NCBI RefSeq assembly: GCF_030695525.1
Contig: NZ_JAUYSS010000032.1
Span: 167,938 to 231,937 of the forward strand
Origin: Daejeonella sp.
GTDB taxonomy: Bacteria > Bacteroidota > Bacteroidia > Sphingobacteriales > Sphingobacteriaceae
Length of the DNA stretch: 64,000 nucleotides
Direction of reading: 5' to 3'
Of this stretch, positions 1-9,150 are shown piece by piece. A program made the translations under genes and the position numbers. Positions within the stretch are counted from its first letter, which is position 1. Each line of letters starts with the position of its first letter. Under the pieces are notes generated by a model. It saw only the letters and a program-made list of their open reading frames with translations, had not been told where the DNA came from and made no database searches.

Positions 1-2102
1 AGTGCGAAGTCATCGATTCTGTTACCATCCTTATCAATTGCATAAGGATCAAGGGTTCCATAGAAATTAATCCCTATTTTTTCTTTGAAAAAGGCTGTTC
101 TGCCTGAAAAGCCGATAGTAGAAAGTTTGAAGATTTCAGCAGCAAAGTTATAATTTCCCGAAAAAGTTAGACTTTGCAGGATCGGGATATTAACGGAATT
201 CTTGGAAGAGTCTGCGGTAGACTTAACCTTTGCCTCAATATTATTATCAAAACTAAAGCCAATTCCGGCTACCTTGCCAGCTGATGGTGAACCAAAAACA
301 GCATTATCATAAATTGAATACCTCGTTTTTATTAAAGATGTATCTCCCTGCAGATTGCGAAAATAGCCATAGCGGTCAGCGCCGAAATCGGGACGGTAGT
401 TAAAATTGACTGAAGGGGTCATTATATGCCTTAATGCAATTAAATTCCCCTTTTTAAAATTGAATTTGCCGTATAGCTTAGTTGCTAATCCTGTATTTAC
501 ATTATAATCATAAACTCTGCTGAATCCTTGAATGGTATCGGTAAGTGGTGTAAAGCCTGAGGCAACCGGAGCAAGCCTTTTTCGGATGGTTTGCAAATAC
601 CATTTTTCACTGTATTGCATCCCGGAATTGAATTGAAAGTATTTCAGGATATTCAGGGATAAATTGATCGGGATATCATGCTGTATGCCATTTCTAAAAT
701 CTCTTAATGATTCTTTTTTAAAGAGATCATATTCTTTTGTATTGATTGAATTGCTTCCCTGCATACTGTATCCAACACTCAACCTTTGATACCATTTTTG
801 TTCTCCTGCCCTGTCCTTTGAATCAAATGGATTCAGGGTTGTCATATTTAAACTAAAGCGGGGAAGATCCAGGAATACTGTCTGTTGTTCGATATCCTGT
901 GAATGTGAAAGACTGGATGAAAAGTTAAACAGACCATTTCCGAAAACCTTACCATAACTGATACTTGATGAAAGGGTATTTCTTGCTATTTCGGTAGGGT
1001 TATAGGTACCAGCCGCACCGGTATTTTGAAAATATGATCCTGTTCCTGCATTCACTGATGCACTGAATGTTGTACCCGGATTTGCCAGCGGACTTTGCGA
1101 ATGACTCCACGTTAAGTTAAAATCTTTATTGGGTGTTTTATAGGATGGTGTACCTTCAATACCATTTTTTGTTGAAGCAAACCTGAAATTTAATCCCCCG
1201 TCGTATTTGTAATTTTTTCGGTATCGTGCTGCTGTTCCTAATTCATAAGATCCCTTTGAATAAAGCGTGCCTCTTGTTGAAAGGTCCCAATAATCGCTTA
1301 AACCGAGATAATACCCTAAATCACGCATAAAAAAGCCCCTGGTATCTTCTCCAAATGTTGGAAAAAGAAGCCCCCCTGACCTTTTATTGGGTTTTGGAAA
1401 AAAACCAAACGGTACACCCAATGGTAATGGTACATCCTCTATTACAAGATATGCCGGACCTGTGATAATCTGTTTATCTGTAGCAATTCCCCTGCTTATG
1501 TGAATTCCGAAATGAGGGTGTGGTAAATTACAGGTACTGTAAATTCCTCTTTTGAAGAATCCTTCATCATATTGATTCTTCTTAAATTGCTGTGCCTGAA
1601 GAAAGCCGCCTTCAACATCAGTAAAAACGCCGTAAGACTTCCCCTTTTTGGTTTTATAATTAAAAAACAGTGAATCTGTACTTAATGGTGGTTCTGCACC
1701 TTGCATAACCAATGGTTTTCCGATGTATCTTTTATTTACAGGGTTGACCCTGCCTTTAGCAAAAATGCTGTTGTTTTTCTGATCAAGGCGGATATAGTCG
1801 GCTTCAATTTCAAAATCTTCATACTTTACATGGGCTTTTCCATACAAAAAGACTATATTGTTGATCATATCGAAGTTTGTTGAATCTACAGCCCCATAGA
1901 TTACCTTAGATGTTAATGATCCTGAACTATTTATTTTTTTTGTTACAGTATCTATTTTTGAGCTTGATGAAGGCAATGTTGTATCTGGGGAAGCGTTATC
2001 AGATCGCAGAACAGATTGCTGAGCATAAACCGACCCATTCATGGAAACAGCAAATAGTATAGCTGCAAAAAAATAGATAAAAATGGATCTAATAAATTTC
2101 AA
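1..2102 (-). CDS. lptD: LptD/OstA-like outer-membrane LPS assembly protein, C-terminus outside window
   Basis: About 700 codons read open from 2102 down to the window edge, so the C-terminus is missing. The N-terminus is a signal peptide (KFIRSIFIYFFAAILFA, ending near VYAQQ). An OstA-like jelly-roll segment follows (KVIYGAVDSTNFD, then AHVKYEDFEIEADYIRLD). The rest is a beta-barrel rich in Gly/Asn/Ser with the family signature VPLPLGVPFGFFPKPNKRSGGLLFP. The family inserts LPS into the outer leaflet of the outer membrane. No ATG lies upstream in frame before a stop, so TTG at 2102 is the likely start. It is divergent from the amidase gene, leaving about 40 bp for two promoters. The family call is firm; the start is less so. 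Confidence 0.85.
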   Translation of the reverse strand, partial: MKFIRSIFIYFFAAILFAVSMNGSVYAQQSVLRSDNASPDTTLPSSSSKIDTVTKKINSSGSLTSKVIYGAVDSTNFDMINNIVFLYGKAHVKYEDFEIEADYIRLDQKNNSIFAKGRVNPVNKRYIGKPLVMQGAEPPLSTDSLFFNYKTKKGKSYGVFTDVEGGFLQAQQFKKNQYDEGFFKRGIYSTCNLPHPHFGIHISRGIATDKQIITGPAYLVIEDVPLPLGVPFGFFPKPNKRSGGLLFPTFGEDTRGFFMRDLGYYLGLSDYWDLSTRGTLYSKGSYELGTAARYRKNYKYDGGLNFRFASTKNGIEGTPSYKTPNKDFNLTWSHSQSPLANPGTTFSASVNAGTGSYFQNTGAAGTYNPTEIARNTLSSSISYGKVFGNGLFNFSSSLSHSQDIEQQTVFLDLPRFSLNMTTLNPFDSKDRAGEQKWYQRLSVGYSMQGSNSINTKEYDLFKKESLRDFRNGIQHDIPINLSLNILKYFQFNSGMQYSEKWYLQTIRKRLAPVASGFTPLTDTIQGFSRVYDYNVNTGLATKLYGKFNFKKGNLIALRHIMTPSVNFNYRPDFGADRYGYFRNLQGDTSLIKTRYSIYDNAVFGSPSAGKVAGIGFSFDNNIEAKVKSTADSSKNSVNIPILQSLTFSGNYNFAAEIFKLSTIGFSGRTAFFKEKIGINFYGTLDPYAIDKDGNRIDDFA

Positions 2103-2118
2103 ATTCGATGATGAATAC

Positions 2119-2126
2119 TATTTTTG
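2119..2126 (+). promoter_or_regulatory. Possible -7 box of the amidase gene
   Basis: TATTTTTG matches the Bacteroidota -7 consensus TAnnTTTG and is followed by GCA. A weak -33 element (TTTC) lies 18 bp upstream. It lies inside the longest possible amidase reading frame, which favours translation from the downstream ATG at 2144. Confidence 0.35.
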
Positions 2127-2143
2127 CAATGATAGATAATAAT

Positions 2144-3025
2144 ATGCGTCCAAAATTAATCAAAAATATAGCATTGATAAGATACATTTACGTAATACTG
2201 GCTGTCCTTATTGCCTCAGGTCAATTTTCTTTTGCTAATTCTCTCAGTGATACACCCTATCGTATTAAAACCATTGTTCTTGATGCAGGGCATGGTGGTC
2301 ATGATGGTGCAACTAAGGGGGTATTTTCGAGGGAAAAAGATATTGCACTCCAAGTAACACTTCGTTTGGGAAAAGCAATTGAGGAAAATTTAAAAGACGT
2401 TAAAGTAATATATACGCGTACATCTGATGTTTTTGTTCCGCTTTATGAACGAATTGGTATAGCTAATCGAAATAAAGCAGATTTGTTCATTTCCATTCAC
2501 TGTAATTCAATGCCAATAAAAAAAGTAATCAGTGGTTACCGGAAGGACAGTCGTGGTCGCCGAATTCCTATTTATAAGACAGTGCAAAGTACATCTACAA
2601 AGGGGGTAGAAACTTTTGTTTCAGGTTTTGGACGCCTGGATGAACAGGATGTTGTTATGCGTGAAAATGAATCCATCCTGCTCGAGAAAGATTATAAGGA
2701 CAATTATGAGGGTTATGATCCAAAAGATCCTGAAAGTATAATTCTATTATCTTTGATGAAAAATGCCTTCAGGGAACAAAGTATAAAGTTGGCATCTTTT
2801 ATGCAGGATGAATATATTCTTAGTGGTAGAATTGACAGAGGCGTTAAAGAACAAAGTCTGGCAGTTTTAGCCAAAGCGGGAATGCCGGCAGTTCTGACAG
2901 AAATTGGTTTTGTTTCAAATCCTGAAGAAGAGGAATATATGAATTCTGAATCAGGACAAAATGAAATCGTTGGAAATTTATTGAAAGCGATTCAGACCTA
3001 TAAAAAACAAGCTGAGCTTGAATGA
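2144..3025 (+). CDS. N-acetylmuramoyl-L-alanine amidase (Amidase_3)
   Basis: This zinc amidase cleaves the lactyl-Ala bond of peptidoglycan in the periplasm and acts in cell separation. Numbered from ATG 2144, residues 1-33 form a signal peptide (MRPKLIKNIALIRYIYVILA). LDAGHGGHDG (46-55) gives the first zinc histidine, the Glu in SREKD is the second ligand, FISIHCNS gives the second histidine, and VLTEIGFVSN carries the catalytic Glu. A roughly 60-residue insert after the second His (around SGYRKDSRGRR and TFVSGFGR) is typical of Bacteroidota homologues. Reading could start at 2108, but 2144 gives a clean signal peptide and sits below a promoter-like box. The MCE gene follows on the same strand. 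Confidence 0.9.
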   Translation: MRPKLIKNIALIRYIYVILAVLIASGQFSFANSLSDTPYRIKTIVLDAGHGGHDGATKGVFSREKDIALQVTLRLGKAIEENLKDVKVIYTRTSDVFVPLYERIGIANRNKADLFISIHCNSMPIKKVISGYRKDSRGRRIPIYKTVQSTSTKGVETFVSGFGRLDEQDVVMRENESILLEKDYKDNYEGYDPKDPESIILLSLMKNAFREQSIKLASFMQDEYILSGRIDRGVKEQSLAVLAKAGMPAVLTEIGFVSNPEEEEYMNSESGQNEIVGNLLKAIQTYKKQAELE

Positions 3026-3113
3026 TTAATTGCAAAATAGGTATATTCAAATGATTGTCACAGAATATTATAATCCTGGTAAAAATGAATCCAGATAAAA
3101 CAATAAAATATTA

Positions 3114-4058
3114 ATGAAAATTACAAACGAAACCAAAGTAGGTGTATTGGCTGCAGTTGCCATAACAGTATTAATTGTAGGTTATAGCTTTCTTAAAGGC
3201 AACGATGTATTTTCACGAGAGAATGAATTTTATGCCATTTATACAAGGGTTGACGGTTTGACTGTTTCAAAGCCGGTATTGGTAAATGGATACCAGATTG
3301 GACGGGTCTCTAATTTAACCTTACAGCCTGATGGACAAATACTTGTTCAGTTTAAAGTTGACCCTGAATATGCGATTCCCAAAAATACCATAGCCAAGTT
3401 AGAAAGTACTGATCTTCTTGGGGGTAAAGCAATTGTTTTTGAACTAGGGACTGGTAGTGATTTTGCTGCAGATGGGGATACTCTAAACGCCAATGTTAAA
3501 AGGGATTTGATGGATCAGGTTGAGCCTGTTCAAAAGAAAGCTGAACAAATCATTGCCAGAATGGATTCGGTCTTAACTTCTGTAAATAATACCCTGAATC
3601 CGGAATTTCAACGGAATTTCGACCGGAGCTTTGCAAGTATTGCAAGTACTCTGGAGACATTGGAGAAAACCACACGGACAGTTGATGGCCTTGTCAGCAA
3701 TCAAAGTTCGAAAATATCGGGCATTATGACCAATCTTGAATCCATTTCGGCTAATTTTAAGAATAACAATTCAAAAATTACTGCTATTGTTAGCAATTTC
3801 GAAAAGGTATCTGATGAAGTAGCAAAAGCAAATTTTGCACAAACCATTACTGAAGCCAATAAAGCAGTGGCTGATCTTCAGACCGTAATAAATAAGGTAA
3901 ATTCAGGAAACGGTACATTGGGACAACTGATCAATGATGAGCGGATGTACAATAACCTTACTAACGCTGCTGCAAACCTGGATAATCTAATGATCGACCT
4001 TAAAGCAAACCCAAAACGTTATGTGAGCTTTTCAGTTTTTGGCGGGAAGAAAGATTAA
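3114..4058 (+). CDS. MCE (MlaD-like) lipid-transport protein
   Basis: The protein has one N-terminal transmembrane anchor (about residues 9-27, VGVLAAVAITVLIVGYSFL). An MCE domain follows (about 38-115: YTRVDGLTVSKPVLVNGYQIGRVS), then a long coiled-coil/helical tail containing SISANFKNNNSKITAIVSNFEK. MCE proteins form hexameric periplasmic rings or tubes that carry phospholipids between the membranes, normally with an MlaE permease and MlaF ATPase; neither is in this window. It lies 88 bp after the amidase and is convergent with rnz, with the two stop codons adjacent. The length of 314 residues is normal for Bacteroidota single-MCE proteins. Confidence 0.85.
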   Translation: MKITNETKVGVLAAVAITVLIVGYSFLKGNDVFSRENEFYAIYTRVDGLTVSKPVLVNGYQIGRVSNLTLQPDGQILVQFKVDPEYAIPKNTIAKLESTDLLGGKAIVFELGTGSDFAADGDTLNANVKRDLMDQVEPVQKKAEQIIARMDSVLTSVNNTLNPEFQRNFDRSFASIASTLETLEKTTRTVDGLVSNQSSKISGIMTNLESISANFKNNNSKITAIVSNFEKVSDEVAKANFAQTITEANKAVADLQTVINKVNSGNGTLGQLINDERMYNNLTNAAANLDNLMIDLKANPKRYVSFSVFGGKKD

Positions 4059-4059
4059 T

Positions 4060-4971
4060 CTAGATTTGGAAAGTTTGCCCTTCAACTGCGAGTGAAGTTT
4101 CAGGAAATATGCTTTTTGCTTCCTCCAGTAAAGGTTCAAGCTCCCGATACCGGGCCGAAAAATGACCTACCAGCAGTTTTTTTACATTTGCTTTCATGGC
4201 AATTTCCCCAGCCTGCAAAGCTGTAGTATGAAAGGTTTCCTCCGCCCTTTCGAGCATATCATTCATAAAAGTTGCTTCATGATATAACAAATCCACATTC
4301 GAGATATATTCTAAATATTTCCAGCTACAAATTGTATCAGAGCAATAGGCATATATTTTAGGCTGATCAGCTTCTGTAGTTAATTCTTCTGAAAGATGTA
4401 TATTACCTTTATTATCCGTAAAACTCTGGCCTTTTTTAATAAGAGGTATCATTTCTGAAGGAATTGACAAATCATCAATCTTTGATTTGATCATTTTTCT
4501 CAATCTTTGTTTTTCAGCAAATAAAAACCCGGTACAAGGTATACGATGATCCAGAGGAAAGCTGTCGACCACTACATCATAACTCTCAAATATTCGGTTT
4601 CGTTTATCATCGGTAGTAGGCCTGAAATTTATCTGGTACCTGAGTGATGTCTGGGAGTGTTTAAATTGAAGATCTATTATTTCCTTTAATTCGGCTGGCC
4701 CAAAAATATCCATAGGCTTGGTACGTCCGTTTAAATGAAGGGAGGACAACAGGCCAACAAGTCCAAGGTAATGATCACCGTGTAAATGGCTGATAAAAAT
4801 CTGGTCTATACGGTTAGCCTTAAGACCAAAGTTTAATAACTGATTTTGTGTGGCTTCTCCGCAATCGATGAGAATATACTTCTCATTCACATTTAATAAT
4901 TGGGCTGAAGGATTCCGGGTGAAAATCGGGGTTGAAGAACTGCTGCCCAAAATAGTTACTTCAAATTTCAT
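4060..4971 (-). CDS. rnz: Ribonuclease Z
   Basis: This metallo-beta-lactamase-fold endonuclease matures tRNA 3' ends. The zinc motif SHLHGDH spans residues 61-67 (H62, H64, D66, H67). VDSFPLDHRIPCTGFLF carries a further ligand region, YCSDT the bridging Asp, and LLVGHFSARY near the C-terminus the last His. The flexible exosite arm characteristic of the family is seen around residues 155-185. The length of 303 residues is typical. The gene starts 22 bp after the STAS gene stop and is probably cotranscribed with it. Confidence 0.93.
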   Translation of the reverse strand: MKFEVTILGSSSSTPIFTRNPSAQLLNVNEKYILIDCGEATQNQLLNFGLKANRIDQIFISHLHGDHYLGLVGLLSSLHLNGRTKPMDIFGPAELKEIIDLQFKHSQTSLRYQINFRPTTDDKRNRIFESYDVVVDSFPLDHRIPCTGFLFAEKQRLRKMIKSKIDDLSIPSEMIPLIKKGQSFTDNKGNIHLSEELTTEADQPKIYAYCSDTICSWKYLEYISNVDLLYHEATFMNDMLERAEETFHTTALQAGEIAMKANVKKLLVGHFSARYRELEPLLEEAKSIFPETSLAVEGQTFQI

Positions 4972-4992
4972 GAGCAGTTATTGACTATATTT

Positions 4993-5364
4993 TTAGTTCC
5001 TTTTCAATTCTTTTTCAATCTCCTCCATAAAAATAAGATCAATACCTTCATCGACAGATCCAACGATATTCAGAATATTCTCAAGCTGTGAAATAGCTAT
5101 TAATCTTGAAATATTTTCATTGATTCCTGTCAGAATAAAAATACCATCCGAGTTTTTACATATTCTATGTCCTACCAATAAGCTACTCAAACCGGAAGAA
5201 TCAGAATATTTAACATTAGAAAGGTCCAGAATGATATTTCGCTGACCTTCTGTATTACTAAGGATTAGCTCAGATTTAAGCTGAGGTGAGATTAAACTGT
5301 TTAATTTATTCTCATTCAACTTGATCAAAACGTATTTTTCGTGTTTATCGACAGTGAATTTCAT
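4993..5364 (-). CDS. STAS-domain protein (anti-sigma-factor-antagonist-like)
   Basis: A 123-residue single STAS domain: ILDLSNVKYSDSSGLSSLLVGHRICKNSDG matches the phosphorylatable loop of SpoIIAA/RsbV-type antagonists, with the acceptor Ser in DSSGLSSL. The family binds serine-kinase anti-sigma or partner-switching proteins, but no such kinase is nearby, so its pathway is unknown. A 20-residue charged tail (IDLIFMEEIEKELKRN) follows the domain. It lies between purC and rnz on the same strand, a linkage I believe is common in Bacteroidota. Confidence 0.85.
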   Translation of the reverse strand: MKFTVDKHEKYVLIKLNENKLNSLISPQLKSELILSNTEGQRNIILDLSNVKYSDSSGLSSLLVGHRICKNSDGIFILTGINENISRLIAISQLENILNIVGSVDEGIDLIFMEEIEKELKRN

Positions 5365-5407
5365 AGTTTTAAAGTTAACTAAACAATAGTTAAATACAAT
5401 ATAATAA

Positions 5408-6355
5408 TTAACTCAACCTTTTAAGAGCCTCAATTATGTTTTTCTCAACTCTTTTAAGCGCATTTGAATCGGAATGCTTAATGAATTTATCGCCAGTAAT
5501 TTGTTCGTATAGTTCGATATATCTATCAGAGATTGACTTAACAAATTCAGGTGTCATTTCAGGGATCAATTGATCTTCCTTGCCTTGAAATCCATTGTCA
5601 ATCAACCATTTACGCACAAACTCCTTTGATAATTGTTTTTGTGGTTCATTCTTATTCTGACGTTCTTCGTAACCTTCCTTATAAAAATAACGTGAAGAAT
5701 CGGGGGTATGGATTTCATCAATAAGGTGAATTTTACCATCCGCCTTACCAAATTCATACTTGGTATCAACTAGTATTAATCCCTGATCTGAAGCCATCTC
5801 AGTTCCTCTCTGGAACAATGCACGGGTATATTTTTCAAGTTGAAGATAGTCATCTTCTGATACAATATTTCGGCTAATGATCTCCTCTCTCGAAATATCT
5901 TCATCATGTCCTATTGATGCTTTTGTAGTAGGTGTAATAATAGGTACTGGTAATTTATCATTCTCTTTAAGTCCTCCAGGTAGTGAAACCCCGCATACAG
6001 AATGTTTCCCCGTCTGATATTCACGCCATGCATGCCCGGCAAGATAGCCTCTTATCACCATTTCCACTTTAAAGGGATCGCATATTTTACCTATGGTTAC
6101 ATTGGGATCAGGAATATCAAGTACCCAGTTAGGTACTATATCCTGAGTAGCAGCCAGGAATTTAGCTGCAATTTGATTCAGAACCTGACCTTTAAACGGA
6201 ATAGCTTCAGGAAGTACTACATCGAATGCCGAGATTCTATCGGTAACAACCATTACCAAAAAATTATCTTCAATGGTATAAACATCACGGACCTTACCTT
6301 TATAAAACTTGCTTTGACCCGGCAAATTAAAGTGTGTTTCTTGAATAGCACTCAT
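5408..6355 (-). CDS. purC: Phosphoribosylaminoimidazole-succinocarboxamide synthase (SAICAR synthetase)
   Basis: The enzyme joins aspartate to CAIR in an ATP-dependent step of de novo purine synthesis. [11 protein letters not shown] near the N-terminus is the ATP/phosphate loop. [24 protein letters not shown] and [17 protein letters not shown] are family signatures, and [15 protein letters not shown] is the metal/aspartate site. At 315 residues it is the longer Bacteroidota/eukaryote-like form with a C-terminal helical extension. It is followed on the same strand by the STAS gene and rnz. Confidence 0.95.
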   Translation of the reverse strand: MSAIQETHFNLPGQSKFYKGKVRDVYTIEDNFLVMVVTDRISAFDVVLPEAIPFKGQVLNQIAAKFLAATQDIVPNWVLDIPDPNVTIGKICDPFKVEMVIRGYLAGHAWREYQTGKHSVCGVSLPGGLKENDKLPVPIITPTTKASIGHDEDISREEIISRNIVSEDDYLQLEKYTRALFQRGTEMASDQGLILVDTKYEFGKADGKIHLIDEIHTPDSSRYFYKEGYEERQNKNEPQKQLSKEFVRKWLIDNGFQGKEDQLIPEMTPEFVKSISDRYIELYEQITGDKFIKHSDSNALKRVEKNIIEALKRLS

Positions 6356-6419
6356 CTAAATGACTTATTTATTTTAGGATGTAAAAATCAGAAAAATAAA
6401 CCTAATCCCCGAAATTTAA

Positions 6420-7382
6420 TTACTGGATATCCCCGTAGGCTCTAAGAATATTTTTTACGAGTTTATGCCTGACTACATCATCCCCGTTAAGATAGATAAT
6501 TTCTATGCCCTTTATATCTCCAAGAATTCTCAAAGCAGTATTAAGACCTGATTGTTGCTTTCTGGGTAAATCAATCTGAGTGACATCACCTGTGACTATA
6601 AATTTGGCGGTCGGCCCCATACGGGTCAGGAACATTTTTAATTGAAGATCAGTCGCATTTTGTGCTTCATCCAGAATGACAAAACAATTATCCAGTGTTC
6701 GGCCCCGCATAAATGCCAGTGGAGCGATCTCGATAGTCCTGTTTTCTAGAAAGACCTTAAGTTTATCAGCAGGAATCATATCGTCGAGAGCATCATAAAG
6801 CGGGCGCAGGTAAGGATCTATCTTTTCCTTAAGGTCGCCGGGAAGAAAACCCAGGTTCTCCCCTGCTTCAACTGCAGGTCTTGTTAATATAATTCGCTTT
6901 ATTTCTTTGTTTTTCAAGGCTCTAACAGCCAATGCTACTGCTGTATAGGTTTTTCCTGTTCCTGCTGGTCCAATTGCGAATATGATATCATTTTTACTGA
7001 TACTGTCAACCATTTTGCGCTGATTGGCAGTTCTTGCTTTAACAACTATACCGTTTGGGCCAAAAACAATCGCTTCTGCACCGGCACCACTTTTGGAACC
7101 TGTACTTTCAGAATCCTGAACAATTTGAATACTTGTACCCAGAAGCTGTTCAAGATTACTGATGGTCAGAGTCTGGAATTTATCAATATGATTAATTATT
7201 TCCTGAAATTTTTGTGAAAACAGATCCAATTCCTTAACGTCACCCAGTACTTTTACATCGTTACCCCTTGCTACAATCTTGATTTTTGGAAAATGCTTCT
7301 TGATTATTTCGAAATACTCATTATTTGCCCCCCATATAACAACAGGGTCAACATTATCGATGTTAAGGTTCAGTTCGTTCAA
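6420..7382 (-). CDS. phoH: PhoH-family ATPase
   Basis: A PhoH/YbeZ-type NTPase, implicated in RNA metabolism and often genetically linked to ybeY in other bacteria. Residues 1-100 form a small N-terminal domain with a flexible Ser/Gly linker. Walker A is GPAGTGKT (138-145), ILTRPAVEAGENLGFLPG is the PhoH signature, and Walker B is VILDEAQNA (about 235-243). TGDVTQIDLPR is a sensor-like segment. The length of 320 residues is standard. It is divergent from the SAM hydroxide adenosyltransferase gene across about 100 bp. Confidence 0.92.
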   Translation of the reverse strand: MNELNLNIDNVDPVVIWGANNEYFEIIKKHFPKIKIVARGNDVKVLGDVKELDLFSQKFQEIINHIDKFQTLTISNLEQLLGTSIQIVQDSESTGSKSGAGAEAIVFGPNGIVVKARTANQRKMVDSISKNDIIFAIGPAGTGKTYTAVALAVRALKNKEIKRIILTRPAVEAGENLGFLPGDLKEKIDPYLRPLYDALDDMIPADKLKVFLENRTIEIAPLAFMRGRTLDNCFVILDEAQNATDLQLKMFLTRMGPTAKFIVTGDVTQIDLPRKQQSGLNTALRILGDIKGIEIIYLNGDDVVRHKLVKNILRAYGDIQ

Positions 7383-7486
7383 GTTGCGCTTATTTTTAGT
7401 ACAGAGGGTAATTATTTGAGATTAAAATTCAATATTTGTACCGTTATTATCTATCGCAAGAATAACAATAAATATTCACATTTTAA

Positions 7487-8266
7487 ATGGCAATAATTAC
7501 TTTAACTACTGATTTAGGTTATAAAGATTTTTATCAGGCTGCCCTTAAAGGAAGTATACTTAGCCAGTTTGCAACAGCCAATATTGTGGATATTAGTCAT
7601 GACATTTCAGCCTTCAATATTCCTCAGGCAGCTTTCATATTAAAAAATTCTTTTCATTATTTTCCAAAGGGAACAGTACACCTGATTGGGATAGATTCTG
7701 TATTTAACGAAAAGACAAAGTACCTGGCTCTAAAGTACCGTGATCATTATTTCATAGGTTCAGACAATGGTATATTCTCATTGTTGTTTGATGAAGATCC
7801 TTCAGAAATTGTGGAGCTCAATATTTTGCAGGATCTAAAATACCTTCATTTCCCACTTTCAGATATATTTCCAAAAGCAGCCAGCCATCTGGCAAAAGGA
7901 GGTAAATTACAGGATATTGGAATCCCGGTGTCAGGTATAGAAGAAAAGATGACCCTGCAGCCTGTAATCGAGAGGGATATTATCCGCGGAAGTGTGATCT
8001 ATATAGACTCGTTTCAGAACATTATAACCAATATCACCAAAGAAATATTTACCAGGGTTCAGCAAAATCGTGGTTTTACGCTTTATTTTAAAAGAAATGA
8101 GTCAATCTCGCAATTAAGCTGGCACTACAATGAAGTTCCTGAAGGTGAAAAACTTTGTCTGTTCGGGATAAGTAACCATCTTGAAATAGCGATCAATAAG
8201 GGAAACGCCAGCGGATTGCTGGGACTGAATCTGAATGATATCGTCAGAATTGAATTCAAATCATGA
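7487..8266 (+). CDS. SAM hydroxide adenosyltransferase (DUF62 family)
   Basis: This family hydrolyses S-adenosylmethionine to adenosine and methionine and is related to fluorinase and chlorinase. ITLTTDLGYKDFYQAALKG at the N-terminus, VDISHDISAFNIPQAAFILKNSF and GSDNGIFSLLF are the family signatures. The C-terminal domain carries IDSFQNIITNITKE. The length of 259 residues matches the family, and I see no halogenase-specific insert. It is the first gene of an operon: its stop overlaps the next start (ATGA at 8263). Confidence 0.9.
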   Translation: MAIITLTTDLGYKDFYQAALKGSILSQFATANIVDISHDISAFNIPQAAFILKNSFHYFPKGTVHLIGIDSVFNEKTKYLALKYRDHYFIGSDNGIFSLLFDEDPSEIVELNILQDLKYLHFPLSDIFPKAASHLAKGGKLQDIGIPVSGIEEKMTLQPVIERDIIRGSVIYIDSFQNIITNITKEIFTRVQQNRGFTLYFKRNESISQLSWHYNEVPEGEKLCLFGISNHLEIAINKGNASGLLGLNLNDIVRIEFKS

Positions 8267-8562
8267 TTACAAGAATAGTTAAACTGACCTTTAAGCCTGA
8301 GAGTGTGCAAGGTTTTAAAGAGATTTTTTATGCTTCCCAAAAGCAAATCCTAGCTTTTGAAGGATGTATTCGTGTCGATCTGATGAATGACATCAATAAT
8401 GAATGTACATTTTTTACGTTGAGTTACTGGACTAGTGAGGAGGATTTAGATAACTACAGATATTCCTATCTTTTTATCAATACCTGGTCAAAAGTAAAGC
8501 CCCTGTTTTCTGAAAAAGCAGAAGCCTGGAGTTTGTCTCTCAATCAAAACAAATCAATATGA
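8263..8562 (+). CDS. ABM-fold (antibiotic biosynthesis monooxygenase-like) protein
   Basis: A 99-residue single ferredoxin-like ABM domain: ITRIVKLTFKPESVQGFKEIF, then CIRVDLMNDINNECTFFTLSYWTSEEDLDNYR. Members include small cofactor-free monooxygenases and heme-degrading relatives, but nothing here fixes a substrate. It overlaps its neighbours by 4 bp on both sides (ATGA), so it is translationally coupled to the SAM hydroxide adenosyltransferase and the next membrane protein. Confidence 0.8.
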   Translation: MITRIVKLTFKPESVQGFKEIFYASQKQILAFEGCIRVDLMNDINNECTFFTLSYWTSEEDLDNYRYSYLFINTWSKVKPLFSEKAEAWSLSLNQNKSI

Positions 8563-9098
8563 AGCAAATTGGGGCAATCATTGTTCTTTTAATCATTTCA
8601 ATAAGTCAGGTTAACGCACAGAATGACAGCTTAGCCTATGAAACACAACGTAAGAAAATTAACCAGCTGCTCGATGAACGAAGCAATAGATTTGGACAAT
8701 ACGAAGGTAGCCTGGGAAAGCGAAGCGGAATATTTGGTTTAAAAACAAAAAAAGATATGCAATTTTCCAATGATATTCTTCGCCAAATAGTATTGACAGA
8801 CAATGATATATTTTCTGAACTTAAGATACTTCTTGATTATAAGGACCTTGAAAAAGAGCAGGTTGAGACAAGAGCCGAAACAGTTGAAGGACGCATCGAT
8901 AGATTTCAGTTAACGATTACCCGACTGCAGCAGGAAAATGAAAAATTAAGGACTCAGTCAGAGAAAAACATTGCCGATTATGACAGGCTAACAAATTATT
9001 TGATTCTACTCATTATCTCTCTTATTGCATCAATATGGTATATATATAAACTGAAAAAATTACCCAAGATTGATATGTCGTCAACAAAGAGTGCTTAA
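8559..9098 (+). CDS. Secreted coiled-coil protein with C-terminal membrane anchor
   Basis: Function not recognised. A signal peptide (residues 1-20, ending NAQ) precedes a helical body with a predicted coiled coil at about 95-140 (VEGRIDRFQLTITRLQQENEKLR). One transmembrane helix (about 145-163, LILLIISLIASIWYIY) and a short basic cytoplasmic tail follow. This is the layout of small Bacteroidota envelope proteins of unknown role. It overlaps the ABM gene by 4 bp and so ends the three-gene operon begun at 7487. Confidence 0.7.
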   Translation: MKQIGAIIVLLIISISQVNAQNDSLAYETQRKKINQLLDERSNRFGQYEGSLGKRSGIFGLKTKKDMQFSNDILRQIVLTDNDIFSELKILLDYKDLEKEQVETRAETVEGRIDRFQLTITRLQQENEKLRTQSEKNIADYDRLTNYLILLIISLIASIWYIYKLKKLPKIDMSSTKSA

Positions 9099-9105
9099 AT
9101 AAAGT

Positions 9106-9113
9106 TACTTTTG
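9106..9113 (+). promoter_or_regulatory. Possible -7 box of the ABC exporter gene
   Basis: TACTTTTG fits TAnnTTTG exactly and lies 37 bp before the ATG at 9151. No convincing -33 TTG is at the right distance, so this is tentative. Confidence 0.3.
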
Positions 9114-9150
9114 GAATTCCGGTGAAAGGTGAAATTACTATTACGAAAAG

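Noticed and set aside
7487..8266. Fluorinase or chlorinase
   Set aside because: Family signatures are those of the SAM hydroxide adenosyltransferase (DUF62) group, and no halogenase-specific insert was seen.
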